This document shows positions 26,001 through 34,800 of a DNA stretch of 64,000 nt, piece after piece (position 1 is the stretch's first letter; each line of letters begins with the position of its first letter). The notes under the pieces are model-generated. The model did no database searches. It was given only the letters and a program-made list of their open reading frames with translations, and had not been told where the DNA came from. This stretch comes from Branchiostoma lanceolatum (taxonomy: Eukaryota > Chordata > Leptocardii > Amphioxiformes > Branchiostomatidae). The DNA lies in contig NC_089740.1 in NCBI RefSeq assembly GCF_035083965.1, positions 11,344,596 through 11,408,595 on the forward strand. The letters are read 5' to 3'. The position numbers and the translations under genes are program-made.

Positions 26001-28239
26001 ATCTCATGGGTGTATCTGCATATCAAAGTACTGTTAAAAGAGTCACATAAGTCAGTCATTGTTTGATAAGCTAAAGAGAAGCACTTTGTTATAACTTACA
26101 GCTTAAGTTGTCTGCATCAGAGTCTTGTGTCCTACCTGTATATTATGTTCCTTGGTAACAAGGGTGTTAAGAATTGTGTATTTGTATTGTGTATATTTTG
26201 TGCGTAAACATGAAAGTTAAGCCACCCCTACTTACCAGTTCTGTGGTATGGTGGTTTTCTGATAGAATATATCCCACTGTACATGTATGACACCATGTAT
26301 AGATATCATTCTCAATGCATTTTGTCTCCATGTTATATGTGGAGTGCAAAATGTAGTACATTTGTATATATATTCACCGACATAATGTATGTTTCTTCAC
26401 AGTATCAGAGAACTTTGTTGTAGAGTTAGATGTTGTCAAGTACATGTATTTGCACATTCACCACTTCCCTTGAAAGATGGACTTTGTAAGATTTAGAATC
26501 ACTCAGAATCTTCAAAACTTGAATATTTTTATGTTAACAATATCATTTCTCTAGTCTGAAAGCAACCAAAGCAAACGTATTTGCACATACACATGCAACA
26601 CAAAGCTGGTGTGTTATGCCGAAGGACGGTCATACAGGCTATGCAGATACAGATACTTGATGTACAGCACATTGTAAGCTGACCAGTATTCTGAGTGAGA
26701 AAATCTTCATAGTCCATCTTTATGTTGCACAATTTTGCACCATAGGCCTTGCTGTGACATCATCATTTCACATTAGAAACTTCTCAACTTGTCAATCAAA
26801 ACGATGCTTTGTGGATGGTTGTCTAATTTAGATATTTGGGATAATGTTTCTAATTTGCAAATTAGGGATGATGTCACATCAAGCCTGATGATTCCAGTCC
26901 CCCTTGTCACTATAAATAATGCTTTGACCAGAACCTAGAGATTACTGTAACATTTCAAGTCGATGTACCATAATGATTAAAAGAAGTATGCATGGTGCGA
27001 TGGTAACACAGTGTGCATCATTTTTAATTTGCAGTTCCGATCCCGCACATCTTTTTGTTTTGATATGATAGATTATTCTCACCAATAGATAATTCTCACA
27101 TCCACATAAAATTGTGCCACAACTTCACCGACATGTGGGATGCACAAAGTCATCAATAAATCATTTTTTTCACCAATTGTTCCTCCCAAATTCCTCCAGG
27201 CAAAACATTGTGAGCTCCATCTCTTTTTAATAGCTAAACATTATTCAATCCTCTTGACATCATTTTTAGCCATTTTAACTTCTTTTCTTCTCTTTCAGAT
27301 TAACACTACTTAGACTTTATCATTATCATTTCATTTTTCTTCTCATTTTCATTCATATTCATTTATATTCATGCCTTCTCTGTAGGAAAGAATACAGCAC
27401 CAATAGTACATGCTGTCCTGTTGTGATGCTTTTTTTGGAAAACAGTACAGCACATCATGTAATTGATTTCTTGGTCTTCATTAAAAAAAGATGCTACACT
27501 GTATGTGTACTTGCCTCAAATGGCTTAGTTTTGGCCATTGCATACAGAATATCTGTGAAAAGTTGCAGAAATTGTTGATTTTACACTGCCCATGACTTAC
27601 AAATTGGTATCAAAAGGCCATCTCAGCAGGGGGAAGATTAGACATTCTGATTAGTATCGCAGCAATCTGAATCATAAGAAACATATACATTGGGATATAA
27701 CGCTCGTTCTCATTTAAATGTACACATTTTGTAATCTCCCTTACCGTTACAAGTAAGACGTTCCTGACATTAAGATATGCCACATGTAAGGTACCAAACT
27801 GCCGTTTTTAAAAGCTAGAAATGTTTTAAGTCGTCATAAAAACTACAGTTTGGCACCTTATATGTGGCATATCCTAATGTCAGGAACGTCTTATTTCAAT
27901 CGGTAACGGAGATTACAAAATGTGTACATTTAAATGAGAACGAGCGATAAATCTTCATGTAATATTGCAGTATGTGCCATTGGTGTTTTTCTTTCTAATA
28001 GTCCTTTACATAACATAGATCTCAGCATACTGTATACTTGTGAAACGTTTGTGGTTGACCCATCTTCATGTTTTGTTCCGACCCCTCAGCTTGACTCGTT
28101 TCCTTACCCACCGCCCGACTCCCATAGTCTGCGAGGTGCACAAAGCCGCCAGCTAGTCGGCCGGCCGGTTCCTAGCAGCATTAGTCTACCTGGCAAGGGA
28201 TCGCTACTCAGTTCTGTGTACAGGGCAACAAAAGTTTAG
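2079..28239 (+). CDS. PIP5K1: Type I phosphatidylinositol-4-phosphate 5-kinase (5' end missing)
   Basis: The product phosphorylates PI4P to PI(4,5)P2 at the plasma membrane. Exons read by eye: 2079-2134, 4350-4484, 9547-9677, 10252-10369, 10945-11097, 11514-11657, 12521-12676, 13309-13389, 15299-15455, 15849-15986, 18247-18379, 21180-21263, 22146-22276, 23138-23287, 23630-23750, 24531-24644, 25071-25182, 28090-28239. All phases agree and give 753 residues from the first complete codon. Visible family signatures are [18 protein letters not shown], the [13 protein letters not shown] glycine loop ([11 protein letters not shown]), the [10 protein letters not shown] lysine segment, [23 protein letters not shown], the metal-binding FLGIIDILQ, and the type I activation loop ([17 protein letters not shown]). 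The tail motif [12 protein letters not shown] matches the vertebrate GRPDLLP.TPPSF stretch, which places it in type I rather than type II. The first coding exon was not found. Exon 2079-2134 starts in mid-codon, so the start lies upstream or outside the window. The acceptor at 23629 is AAG, which is less usual. Identity is firm; the 3' exon choice is less so. Confidence 0.93.
2583..2692. mobile_element. Small foldback MITE (ACTGTAAAAGG ends)
   Basis: tactgtaaaaggaaaaatgt and acattttccctttacagta face each other around 70 bp. Related half copies appear at 2770-2795. Other foldback stretches with cacagtgg / cactgtgaaa words are near 12000-12180 and 13065-13200. Confidence 0.6.
3118..3346. mobile_element. 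GGCCACACC foldback MITE, copy 1
   Basis: Inverted ends ggccacaccaatttgatttc ... ttggtgtggcc of about 35 bp, with an AT-rich interior, in the PIP5K intron 2135-4349. The same ends bound 18622-18808. Confidence 0.85.
5527..5574 (+). other. Candidate alternative first coding exon of PIP5K
   Basis: Two in-frame ATGs (5527 and 5539) are followed by a short open frame ending [12 protein letters not shown] and a good donor (acgg/gtaagc at 5575). The exon ends in phase 0, the phase needed to splice to the kinase exon at 9547. It lies in a locally GC-richer patch (about 5420-5580) inside the intron 4485-9546. This is an inference from one open frame and one donor; there is no similarity evidence. Confidence 0.22.
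6822..6885 (-). repeat. Fragment of the hAT-like repeat
   Basis: The reverse complement matches the left interior of the element at 19055-19416 over about 60 bp (ggagctgtgcacct shared). No termini are seen here. Confidence 0.55.
10056..10136. mobile_element. Perfect 37-bp-arm hairpin with 9-bp target duplication
   Basis: Two 37-bp arms match perfectly around a 7-bp loop (10093-10099), starting tagcctgggtgccatcc. A direct repeat aacccactg flanks it (10047-10055, 10137-10145). Ends TAGCCT are shared with the elements at 52000 and 62204. A 9-bp duplication is typical of Mutator-like elements. Confidence 0.9.
10510..10890 (+). mobile_element. tRNA-derived SINE
   Basis: The head resembles a tRNA with A box-like gtggtcttgtggttaggttt and B box-like ggttctgggtttgaatccc, followed by a unique body and an (aaac)n tail at about 10868-10888. 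It sits in the intron before PIP5K exon 10945. Confidence 0.75.
11800..11944 (-). mobile_element. tRNA-derived SINE, reverse orientation
   Basis: On the minus strand an A-box region (cgtggcgtaacggttagag) and a B box (gtcccgagttcgatac) lie at the expected distance near the high-coordinate end, then a shared body (cttgggaaaggcacttta). It is not a functional tRNA because the acceptor stem does not close. Confidence 0.75.
14205..14335 (+). mobile_element. LINE 3' tail
   Basis: The run cctcatgacctcttccctcc, then aatgaaaagaggcc and a (caaa)n tail, matches the tail at 17640-17765. It is a typical short 5'-truncated non-LTR insertion. Confidence 0.6.
15299..15986 (+). other. PIP5K1: PIP5K insert exons between the MDYSLL segment and the C-lobe
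   Basis: Two exons (15299-15455 and 15849-15986) add about 98 residues where mammalian type I kinases have a short variable linker. The first is Ser/Glu/Pro-rich. The second ends in an acidic Tyr/Asp/Ser stretch ([21 protein letters not shown] region). The second exon is 138 bp with phase 1 on both sides, so it could be skipped without breaking the frame. Acceptors (ctcgctag, actattag) and donors (gtaggt, gtgggt) are acceptable. The frame stays open across both and into exon 18247-18379. Confidence 0.75.
16344..17610 (+). mobile_element. Dead Tc1/mariner transposon
   Basis: The 1,267-bp element is flanked by TA (16342-16343, 17611-17612) with long inverted ends: aactacgcacaaaaagtttgg at the left and its reverse complement with few changes at the right. 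An open stretch at 17000-17192 encodes a transposase C-terminus ([27 protein letters not shown]). The Trp-Pro-x-x-Ser-Pro-Asp-Leu-Asn segment just upstream is visible only with a frameshift. Stops interrupt the rest, so it is a pseudogene copy in a PIP5K intron. Confidence 0.85.
17640..17765 (+). mobile_element. LINE 3' tail
   Basis: Related to 14205-14335 (cttccctcgtgacctcaatg, then a (caaa)n tail). It starts about 30 bp after the right end of the Tc1/mariner element. Confidence 0.6.
18004..18196 (-). mobile_element. Retroposed insertion with 13-bp target duplication and hammerhead-like core (copy A)
   Basis: The 193-bp insert is flanked by a perfect 13-bp direct repeat, ctgtgagtagtat (17991-18003 and 18197-18209). 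Read on the minus strand it holds CTGAAGA, a GGTGTC/GACACC hairpin and GAAA at 18119-18091. This is the order and spacing of a hammerhead ribozyme catalytic core (CUGANGA, stem II, GAAA). Ends also carry an inverted aatatttggagtttctttt. Hammerhead motifs and long variable target duplications are known from Penelope-like retroelements. Assignment to that group is inference. Confidence 0.65.
18622..18808. mobile_element. GGCCACACC foldback MITE, copy 2
   Basis: The arms extend over most of the element: ggccacaccaatttaatttc, then A/T runs and a tctgttttcatg / cctgaaaacaga inner stem. Clearly the same family as 3118-3346, but younger because the arms match better. Confidence 0.85.
19055..19416. 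mobile_element. hAT-like non-autonomous element
   Basis: Termini cagggctcgaaat and atttcgagccctg are inverted, the form of hAT ends. The interior has gcacccaaaattggagctgtg, which recurs in reverse at 6822-6885. The flanks hold only an imperfect duplication, so the superfamily call rests on the termini. Confidence 0.6.
19417..19503 (-). repeat. Possible tRNA-like SINE head
   Basis: The reverse strand has gtggcgtggtgactagcaat and aaggttcggggcttgagttc, resembling A and B boxes. The body is not recognisable, so this may be a short truncated copy. Confidence 0.4.
21480..21628 (-). mobile_element. tRNA-derived SINE, reverse orientation
   Basis: The minus strand begins ggccttgtggtcaaggttgc, followed by ggttcagggtttgaatatc as a B-box-like word, then the body with cctttggaaaggcactta, which resembles the body of the SINE at 11800-11944. 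Confidence 0.6.
21916..22113 (+). mobile_element. Same insertion family, opposite orientation (copy B)
   Basis: The 198-bp insert is flanked by tgtcttatttgat at 21903-21915 and tgtcttatatgat at 22114-22126, 12 of 13 matching. It shares the gactggagtactgcttttca segment, the Ctgaagaaggtgtct hairpin and the flank catcaggttggtagaa with copy A. The core lies at 21999-22027 on the plus strand, with G-U replacements in stem II but CTGAAGA and GAAA kept. Confidence 0.65.
24923..25018 (+). repeat. 16-bp minisatellite, six copies
   Basis: The unit ggaacataggggtgtc is repeated six times with point changes in a PIP5K intron, ending about 50 bp before exon 25071. An inverted, partly matching stretch lies at about 24830-24855, so the area can also fold back. 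Confidence 0.85.
25071..25197 (+). other. PIP5K1: PIP5K exon with two possible ends (donor at 25183 or stop at 25195)
   Basis: The exon encodes a Ser-rich acidic tail ending DDITITEI. A strong donor (gtaagt) follows at 25183 in phase 0. If it is not used, the frame reads five more codons (VSTV then TGA at 25195-25197) and gives a C-terminus ending Ser-Thr-Val. Splicing to 28090 instead gives the longer tail. Both forms are open in sequence; which one is used cannot be told from DNA alone. Confidence 0.7.
26606..26660 (-). repeat. Dispersed repeat shared with 36140-36186
   Basis: The plus strand here has gtgttatgccgaaggacggt, then ggctatgcagatacagatac. The reverse complement, with a few changes, is at 36140-36186 (tgtatctgcatagccggtat...ccttcggcg). 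Probably fragments of one repeat family. Confidence 0.6.
27701..27946. mobile_element. Long foldback MITE upstream of the PIP5K terminal exon
   Basis: 246 bp with arms of about 110 bp starting cgctcgttctcatttaaatg and ending with its reverse complement. ataa on both sides may be a 4-bp target duplication. It ends about 140 bp before exon 28090. Confidence 0.85.
28090..28239 (+). other. PIP5K1: Likely terminal coding exon of PIP5K
   Basis: The acceptor is cgacccctcag/ctt, entered in phase 0, which matches the end of exon 25071-25182. It encodes 49 residues starting [16 protein letters not shown] and ending SSVYRATKV before TAG at 28237. Proline- and serine-rich composition and GC content above the flanking intron support coding. 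The last residues (Ala-Thr-Lys-Val) fit a class I PDZ ligand. A polyadenylation-like aataaa lies at 28872-28877. A foldback element ends about 140 bp upstream of the exon. Confidence 0.7.
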
Positions 28240-29242
28240 ATGGACAGAAAACTGTTTTTGGCAAAGCCTCAGGGACAAGCCTAATGTAAAGCATTTTGTG
28301 TCAGGTGAAGAAAGACACATCTGTGACCAATGATTTGAAGCAAATGTTTTGAATGAAATTTTAATTTAAACTGCTTCACGTTCTAATTCAATAGACCGAT
28401 CTATTCAGCAGTTCAATCAATGATATGGTGGCAATTAGCGTTTCCACCAATGAGGGAATGGCTGCATGACCGTCTGATATGTGCATTTATTAAATGTTTC
28501 TGTCTTTTGTTTGCACATGTTGACAGCAGTGGGCGGAGTTATGGATCGGTTTATGGTCAAAAAGCTCATTACATGGAATCTAACACCTGTCCTCAAAATG
28601 CCTGTCTTGAAAATACCTGTCCTGTAATGAACTAAGCAAATCATGATTCTTAACAAAATATCAATCAAAATCAAATACTAGTTGAAGTTGATGGATTGTT
28701 GTGCACCTCGTGATTATGAGATAACTACTCTTAATTCCTAATATTCCCTGTCCTCTCCTCCCCAATGTTGCTTGGATTTTTCATAAATTCATGCATTTTT
28801 CTTCTCGTTTTGTATCGCAAGCATACCTGAGAAGAAGATATGGGCTGACAAGGTCTTTTTTTCCATCATCTAATAAATTTCTATAATTCTTCCTGTGCAT
28901 CATACTAGTTAGGATGACTTTGGACCTATTAATTTGCTTGCCTGTCGTTTTTCCTGCCTGTACACCCCCACTTCAAAGTGGAAGTGTCCCAAGTCTGTGA
29001 ATCAAATATGTATCCATTGGGGTATTTCACTGTTTTGGGGGTGTACAGTGGTATTTTTCCTGCCTCTTTCCTGTGCTAAATTCTTGCTTCTCTCTGTCTC
29101 TTTGCATTGAGTGCAAGCGTCGTTTTGCAGAGTTACACGTAGGAAGACTCATAGGGGAATCATGGTCCTTTGCTTTTTCAGATTAAGACACCACTCGAAT
29201 GTAATAGATTCCCTCAATAAGAATTTAAACAATAAGTCTGTT

Positions 29243-29425
29243 CATCGTTCAAGCTACACATGAGCAGTGAGATGCATTGTGGGTAATATGTCAAAGGTTA
29301 GGTTCTTGCCTAGACCATGCTTTAAACTGTCTTGTTTCTGTCTGAGGGGGCTTCAACTTTGACATGTAGCCCAGAATGCATCTCGCTGTGCATGTGCAGT
29401 TGGGACCATGAACAAGCTTATAGGC
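29243..29425. mobile_element. GCATGCGCAGT-type foldback MITE, copy 1
   Basis: Inverted arms of the type gagcagtgagatgcattgtg ... aatgcatctcgctgtgcatg, with ggtaatatgtcaaaggtt inside. The same layout occurs at about 31525-31705 and 57932-58117. Confidence 0.7.
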
Positions 29426-29717
29426 TGCTTGTCACATTGGACAAGCAACTGTCCATCTCAATATCCACCATGGAAATACTTTTATACGTAGTGTGAAGCA
29501 TTGTTCATTTTCCTCTGTATACAGAAGAAACATAATGAAATATGGCAGAATGATGCAAAAACTTTTTGCAAAACACGACTGTAGTCATAGCAATATCAAA
29601 AATAATGATAATTGGAATCAGTGACCATAATAGGAGACAGTAACAAGATTGAAAAAAGTTCCGTTCCACTTCCACATCTTAGGTTGACTATTTTTGTCCC
29701 ATATGTTCTGTGTTCAG

Positions 29718-29867
29718 AGAGCCAGCAAGAGGGATCCAACAGTTGAACTCACTCCCGATGTGCTTAATTTCTTACGCCACGGTTCTGAGGTTCTTTTCTT
29801 TTCATCTCATCTTCATTTCTGCCTTTCTTTATTCTTTTCTTTTGCTTATGCATCTTGCTTGGGCTGA
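29718..29867 (+). other. Candidate alternative 3' exon of PIP5K
   Basis: A pyrimidine-rich tract and cag acceptor at 29717 lead into a phase-0 frame (RASKRDPTVELTPDVLNFLRHGSE) compatible with exon 25071-25182. The frame continues through a hydrophobic, U-rich part to TGA at 29865, or could leave through weak GT sites at 29782 or 29790. The first 24 residues look coding; the remainder looks like translated intron. It could equally be a chance open frame. Confidence 0.3.
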
Positions 29868-30644
29868 TCTATTGTTGTTTTCTTGTTGTTGCTATAATAT
29901 AAGCGTAATAAGCTTTTCCAAATTCTGTACTTAGAATGTTCTGCAACACGATACAGAAGCCAAGTTCTGCACATATAAACACTATACTCTTTTTGCTGAA
30001 GGATTTTACTCAAGTGAAAGGATGAACAAGAAAATTGCCAGACTGCCAGACACACCCTGGTTCCTTTTACAGTACTACCTGTTGATTGGCCAATTTGAAT
30101 TTTGACTGTTAAGTGCCAGTCACATTGTAAACAATGACTCTCAAATATTGTTTTGATAACAAGCAAATAAGAAAGAAAATGAATTTACCGCTGTCACTGC
30201 GATGTCCCACTTTCCTTACATCACGATCATATTTTTAAAAAAATTCAGAAACTTCTTTGAAACTAGTTTTTCCCTACTAACATCTTGACACGTCCTTTAT
30301 TGTGCTTTGCATGCTGTTTGGTTTGCTTGTTATAGTCATATCCATAATATATATGTGTGCGTGTTGCTAATGAAATGGTTGATACTTTTGTTTCATTATT
30401 GCTGATTGAATGTTGGTCACATGATCTCTACCCAATCACTTGGCAGCCCTTATGATCATGTGATCCACACCAGCCAATCAAAATAGTGAAATGTAGAACC
30501 AATCTTGTTGCATGTTTCTCATATTAAAGCATGTTCTTGATCATGTCAATCATCTTCAAAGATAATTATTAATTTTTGTTTCATTTCTTCCTTCTCTTTG
30601 TCCCATCTTCTTCCCTCCTGGATTCTTTCACTCCCTTCTTTCAG

Positions 30645-30699
30645 ACCTACTTGTAACAGATTGAAGAAATGGGAAAATGGCTTGGACATTCACACCCAT
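30645..30699 (+). other. Candidate small exon
   Basis: A long pyrimidine tract with acceptor ttctttcag and a good donor (gtaagc at 30700) frame 55 bp. The only open reading needs phase 2 on entry (PTCNRLKKWENGLDIHTH). That phase does not match the ends of the upstream PIP5K exons, so if real it belongs to another splice form or to untranslated sequence. Confidence 0.2.
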
Positions 30700-31524
30700 G
30701 TAAGCAATGTGCGACTTCTTCACAATGTACAGTTGTATAACATAGCTCAACATGTAGTACTCAGTTGTGGCTTGGCTATATTAACTGTGGTGTAACTAGA
30801 ACGTATTTGAATGCAGTTTGATAACTTTCCTTTTGTAAAGCTTTTAATGGTTCTGCATTTTTAAGGCTCCATATTGGGGCAAGTTGTGAGATATGCAAGA
30901 AGTTAGTAATGTCCTCAATGTTGAAATGATAGCATAGAATTGTTCGCAATGCTTGTACATGTGTAATGTTGCATTCAAAAAATGGCGTCAGAATTGACAA
31001 TTTTGGGTAAGCAATCCAACTATGACAATTCCCCTCAACACAGCAAACTAACATATGCACATTTGTTGTATGAATATATATAAAAAACTTAAACTGTATT
31101 TTTGGCAAGTCTTTGTGCAGAGCTAAGTAATACATAAGTAGTCATGATATTAGAGAGTTTCCAATGAAAACAGCTATTGCCGTCGCCGACTCCAGACAAT
31201 GCATAAACTTTGAAGTTTTCAAAACCTTTTGTTTTAAATGGAAACCAGATCATAGTTATTGCATAACTCTGAATGACACTGATGTTTTATATGTTTTTCA
31301 AATGCTTTGGATTTGCAGAGATTTTAATGAAAACAACCGGTAGACCATTTCGAGGTTCAAACATAGCAAGCTTATGTTTTAAAAGAGATGCCAGTGTCTC
31401 AGTCTTTGTTATTGCTAGAAAATAACCATCTACTTTTCAAGGTTTGTATGTATCTTGAAAATGAACAACTTCTCTAAAGGTAAAAGTATCATTTGCAACA
31501 GCAGTAGGAATAAGCTGGTTCAAG

Positions 31525-31705
31525 GTTTGAACTGCACATCCGCCATGTCAAAGGTGAAGGACCCAAACTTATAAACAGTTCTTGTCCAGACTCTGCTAAA
31601 TACATGTCCAGACATGTTTAAAGGGCCTTCAACTTTGACATATTACCTACAATGCATCACACTGTTCATGCTCAGTATAAACCATGAACTAGCTTATTGT
31701 GCTCA
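31525..31705. mobile_element. GCATGCGCAGT-type foldback MITE, copy 2
   Basis: The right arm ttcaactttgacatattacc, then tacaatgcatcacactgttcatgctcagt (split here for length), matches copy 3 in reverse. The left arm is shorter and diverged. Boundaries are approximate. Confidence 0.6.
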
Positions 31706-33498
31706 GCTTTCTCTCCACGGTTTCTCCCGAATATGAGTTTAAAAGTTATACAAAGTCTTTGGAAAGATCTTAGATTTTAGGAAACTGTCAGATTAGTCTT
31801 GGGAAAGTCTAAGAATAACTACATGTAGATACCCCAAGATTTACTAACCTTTGCAAACCTAGAGAAAGGGCAAGTAGATTTGCATACAGTTTCTTTCTAC
31901 CTTTTGATTTTGATAAAGGAGTATACAGAACAGCTCAAATCATCATGGGATAGCCCAGGAATATACCATTTGAACTGGAGGGGTAGCTAGCATTGATATT
32001 TGTACATTTGTATCATGCATTTCACATGCCTACTAGTAATATGTGACACAAGTAGATAAATTTTCATCTGTGAACTATTGAGTGATTCTTAATTGTCAAG
32101 AAGGAAGTTGTATAAAAAATCTAAGATAAAAGCTCTTTCCCACTTGCAATACAATACGTGTGCTACATACTTTATAGGTAATTCAATGTGTAGCTTATGT
32201 TCTGTGATGTTGTATTATCATTTTATGTGAAAAATGTATTTGTATTCTGCGCTCTGCATTTCTGTCCACCCCTGCTGGTTAAAATGTACCCGTCCATAGT
32301 TAAATGTACTGTCATGTTGAGCGGGACGGTGCCATTTTTGACAGGGGTGGGTAGGTTGGTAAGTGCAGTGCTACAGTGATTTGTGAACTGTTGTTGTCAA
32401 AGGCGTGACTTTGTGAGAAATATGTGAAATCCACGCTTATATATATTGTGGTGTACATGGGGGAATGGGGTGGATTAAAAAAGACATGAAAATAGCATGG
32501 ACTCTTGCATGATTCATACACACCTTCATACTATTTTAGACGTTTTCGTCTATCAATATGCTTTCTTAATCTACATGTATTTCTCTTCTAAATATACTGC
32601 TCTCAATCCATATTTGTAACCAGAGGAGGTCACGGACAATTCCCATGATGCACAGCGGCAACATTTCAGTGGGATCATGACGTCATCATTTGAAAGATGG
32701 CCAGGCCCCCAGAGGAGGTCACTGACCCTTCCCATGATGCAGCTGGCTTAAGACAGTAAATTTCTGTGGGCGGGGAAAAGTGATAAACATTCAGAAAGCA
32801 GCCGGATGTCGTTAAAACTACAATGCCTGAATAATTTTAGCTTTATGAAATGTAAGTCAGGGACAAAGCTTTGATTAACCAACACATTTTTTACTTATTA
32901 GTCTAATCACTAACGGTTTTCTCAGTGGAACAGGCAAGAATGAAATCCTTAGCTGGGGCCAATTCCAATATTTACCATATTTAGATCCATAGTGCTAGTA
33001 TGTTGCCTTTAGCTTTGTCGAAGTGAACTTCTTAAACTGCATGCACTCAAAGAAATGTTGATTTATATCTGGCGATTTTATAAGCATTTTGTGGTCCTCA
33101 ATGTAACAGTTACAAATATGTGAAATACTGTAGCCCTTAAACTAACCAAAAACTGGCAGGCAGAGTAGGTGATATTCAGAGAAAGAGTTGAATCTAGCAT
33201 AACGATAGAATCATTCTAGAAAAAAGACCAAAACCTGGCTCATGTCTGCTCAGTGGGTTGTAGTCAACTTGAAAACTAGCAATAGCAAAGAAGAAAGTGT
33301 TGAGAAATAGGGCACCGTGCGGGGAAAAGGACGATACATTATAGAGGAAGAAGTGGGTATTAACCAGTGGTGTGGGCAAGCTAGACGGCAAGAGCACAGA
33401 GGTGGTTGAGCTAGACTCTATTACAGGCATCTTGGCTTGGTCTTCCTTTCCAGTTATGTGCTGTTTTCTAATTGTATTACAGTTCTTTCTGGTTGCAG

Positions 33499-33596
33499 CC
33501 AAAAAGCCTGCCATAGAGGCTAGGTTGAGCAGAAATACAGAAGGAAGTAACGGGGAAAATGATCAAGCGCAAGCGGATGGTTTACATATCAGTTGA
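33499..33596 (+). other. Candidate terminal exon downstream of PIP5K
   Basis: The acceptor ctggttgcag at 33498 is followed by an open frame entered in phase 1 (KKPAIEARLSRNTEGS onward) and TGA at 33594. A polyadenylation-like aataaa lies at 33683-33688. Hydrophilic Lys/Glu/Asn/Gln composition and the 3' signal suggest a real 3' exon. It would join to the candidate exon at 29718 only through a weak donor at 29782. A separate short gene is the alternative. The sequence just downstream (from about 33656) is a dispersed repeat that recurs near 46634. Confidence 0.3.
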
Positions 33597-33655
33597 ATGA
33601 TAAGGGATCCAAACAAGATATGATGTATCTTTGACTAAAAAAGTTTTATACAATT

Positions 33656-33830
33656 TGAAACAGCTATTGTACAGTTATACAAAATAAAAACAACCCAGTG
33701 CGTTCAGTTTTTGTTTTCCCGTTATTTTCTTAATTTTATAATTACACGTAAGTCACCTGTTTTATTCAACTCTTTACATATTGTCATGTTAACATCAATG
33801 GAGAACAATGATTGAATATCATATAACGCA
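33656..33830 (+). repeat. Dispersed repeat shared with 46634-46790
   Basis: cagctattgtacagttatac, aacaacccagtgcgttcag and the following AT-rich part align with 46634-46790 in the same orientation, with many changes. Both copies are next to presumed 3' ends of genes. Confidence 0.55.
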
Positions 33831-34349
33831 TTGAAACAACAAATCAGCCAGCTCTGGTTATAACGCAACTATTAAGAATGTTTTGTAAAATGAACTATTT
33901 CTCGAATGTTGATGTAACATGTTATCAACTTCACCACAGGAGAATGAAAAAATGCTAGCTTGCTGTCCTCGCGTTTTCCATGTAGAGTAGTATGATTGCA
34001 ACTATTGGAGAATTCTATGAAAGTCTACAACCTGTACTTTGAAACCTATGCATTTTGATTAAACATCTGCTGATGTTGCATGATTCTTGGTCGAGTTTTC
34101 ATAAGATTTGTTGGTTTTCTTACACCCGTTCGTTTTACCAAGGGCTCTACATGTAAATTTCCTACAAATTTCATTAGAATCGTATATGCTTTGAATAAAA
34201 CCTGTCTGTTTTAATTCAAATTCATATAAATACTTGTATAAATACTTAGCCACCCCTGTCATATAGTGTGGCAGACAGAAAGGCTGAGCTTCCTATTGTT
34301 GTTTTGTAACGTTACCGGAAAGCCGGGGGTTAACTTCATTGAATGTCGG

Positions 34350-34800
34350 AGGTCACAGGTACATGACGTAGCGTTACATCTTTGGGCGTGAGAAGGAAAC
34401 CAACGAGTTCAAATCTACTGCAAGGGCCGGCGGAGGATTCTGTGATGTTTCTGAGAAAAGGGTAAGAATAATCACTTGTACCATTTCTTTCTCTCTAATA
34501 GTATGTTCTTCGGTAATGTATATCTTGGGGTCACCTGCCTTCACTCGGTTTAATTGTAGTAAACATGGCGGACAGGTTCTTCGCGTTGGTGGGACGTTGT
34601 ACCCCCTTTGCAAATACGGCGTAGTTGTTGCCTTATCAGCAACCATCTGTAAGTATTTTTTAAGATAACATCACTTACAATACTACAATCTTGGCAAAAG
34701 TGTAACATTAAAAGTACAAACGGTTACGCTGTAGTAAATACAGAAAACGACGTTGCCGCCATTTTGTTGCGGTTGTAATCTGAGTTGGGACAATTGTTCA
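34350..34800 (+). promoter_or_regulatory. Probable promoter and 5'-untranslated exon of the ROCO gene
   Basis: A CpG-richer patch carries two YY1-like words, aacatggcgg at 34563-34572 and gccatttt at 34758-34765, typical of TATA-less animal promoters. A perfect donor (catct/gtaagt) ends a presumed 5' exon at 34648. The ATG inside the first word opens a 19-codon upstream ORF (34565-34624) that stops before the donor. The next recognised exon is the start-codon exon at about 35860. Assignment to the ROCO gene is by position only. Confidence 0.4.

Noticed and set aside
33372..33498. Hydrophobic stretch in front of the 33499 exon that looks like a membrane segment
   Set aside because: It is the pyrimidine-rich tract of the acceptor read as protein; U-rich intron DNA translates as Phe/Leu/Val.
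34374..34646. 90-codon minus-strand frame in the promoter patch
   Set aside because: No motif or start context; the plus strand explains the region better as a leader exon with a donor.
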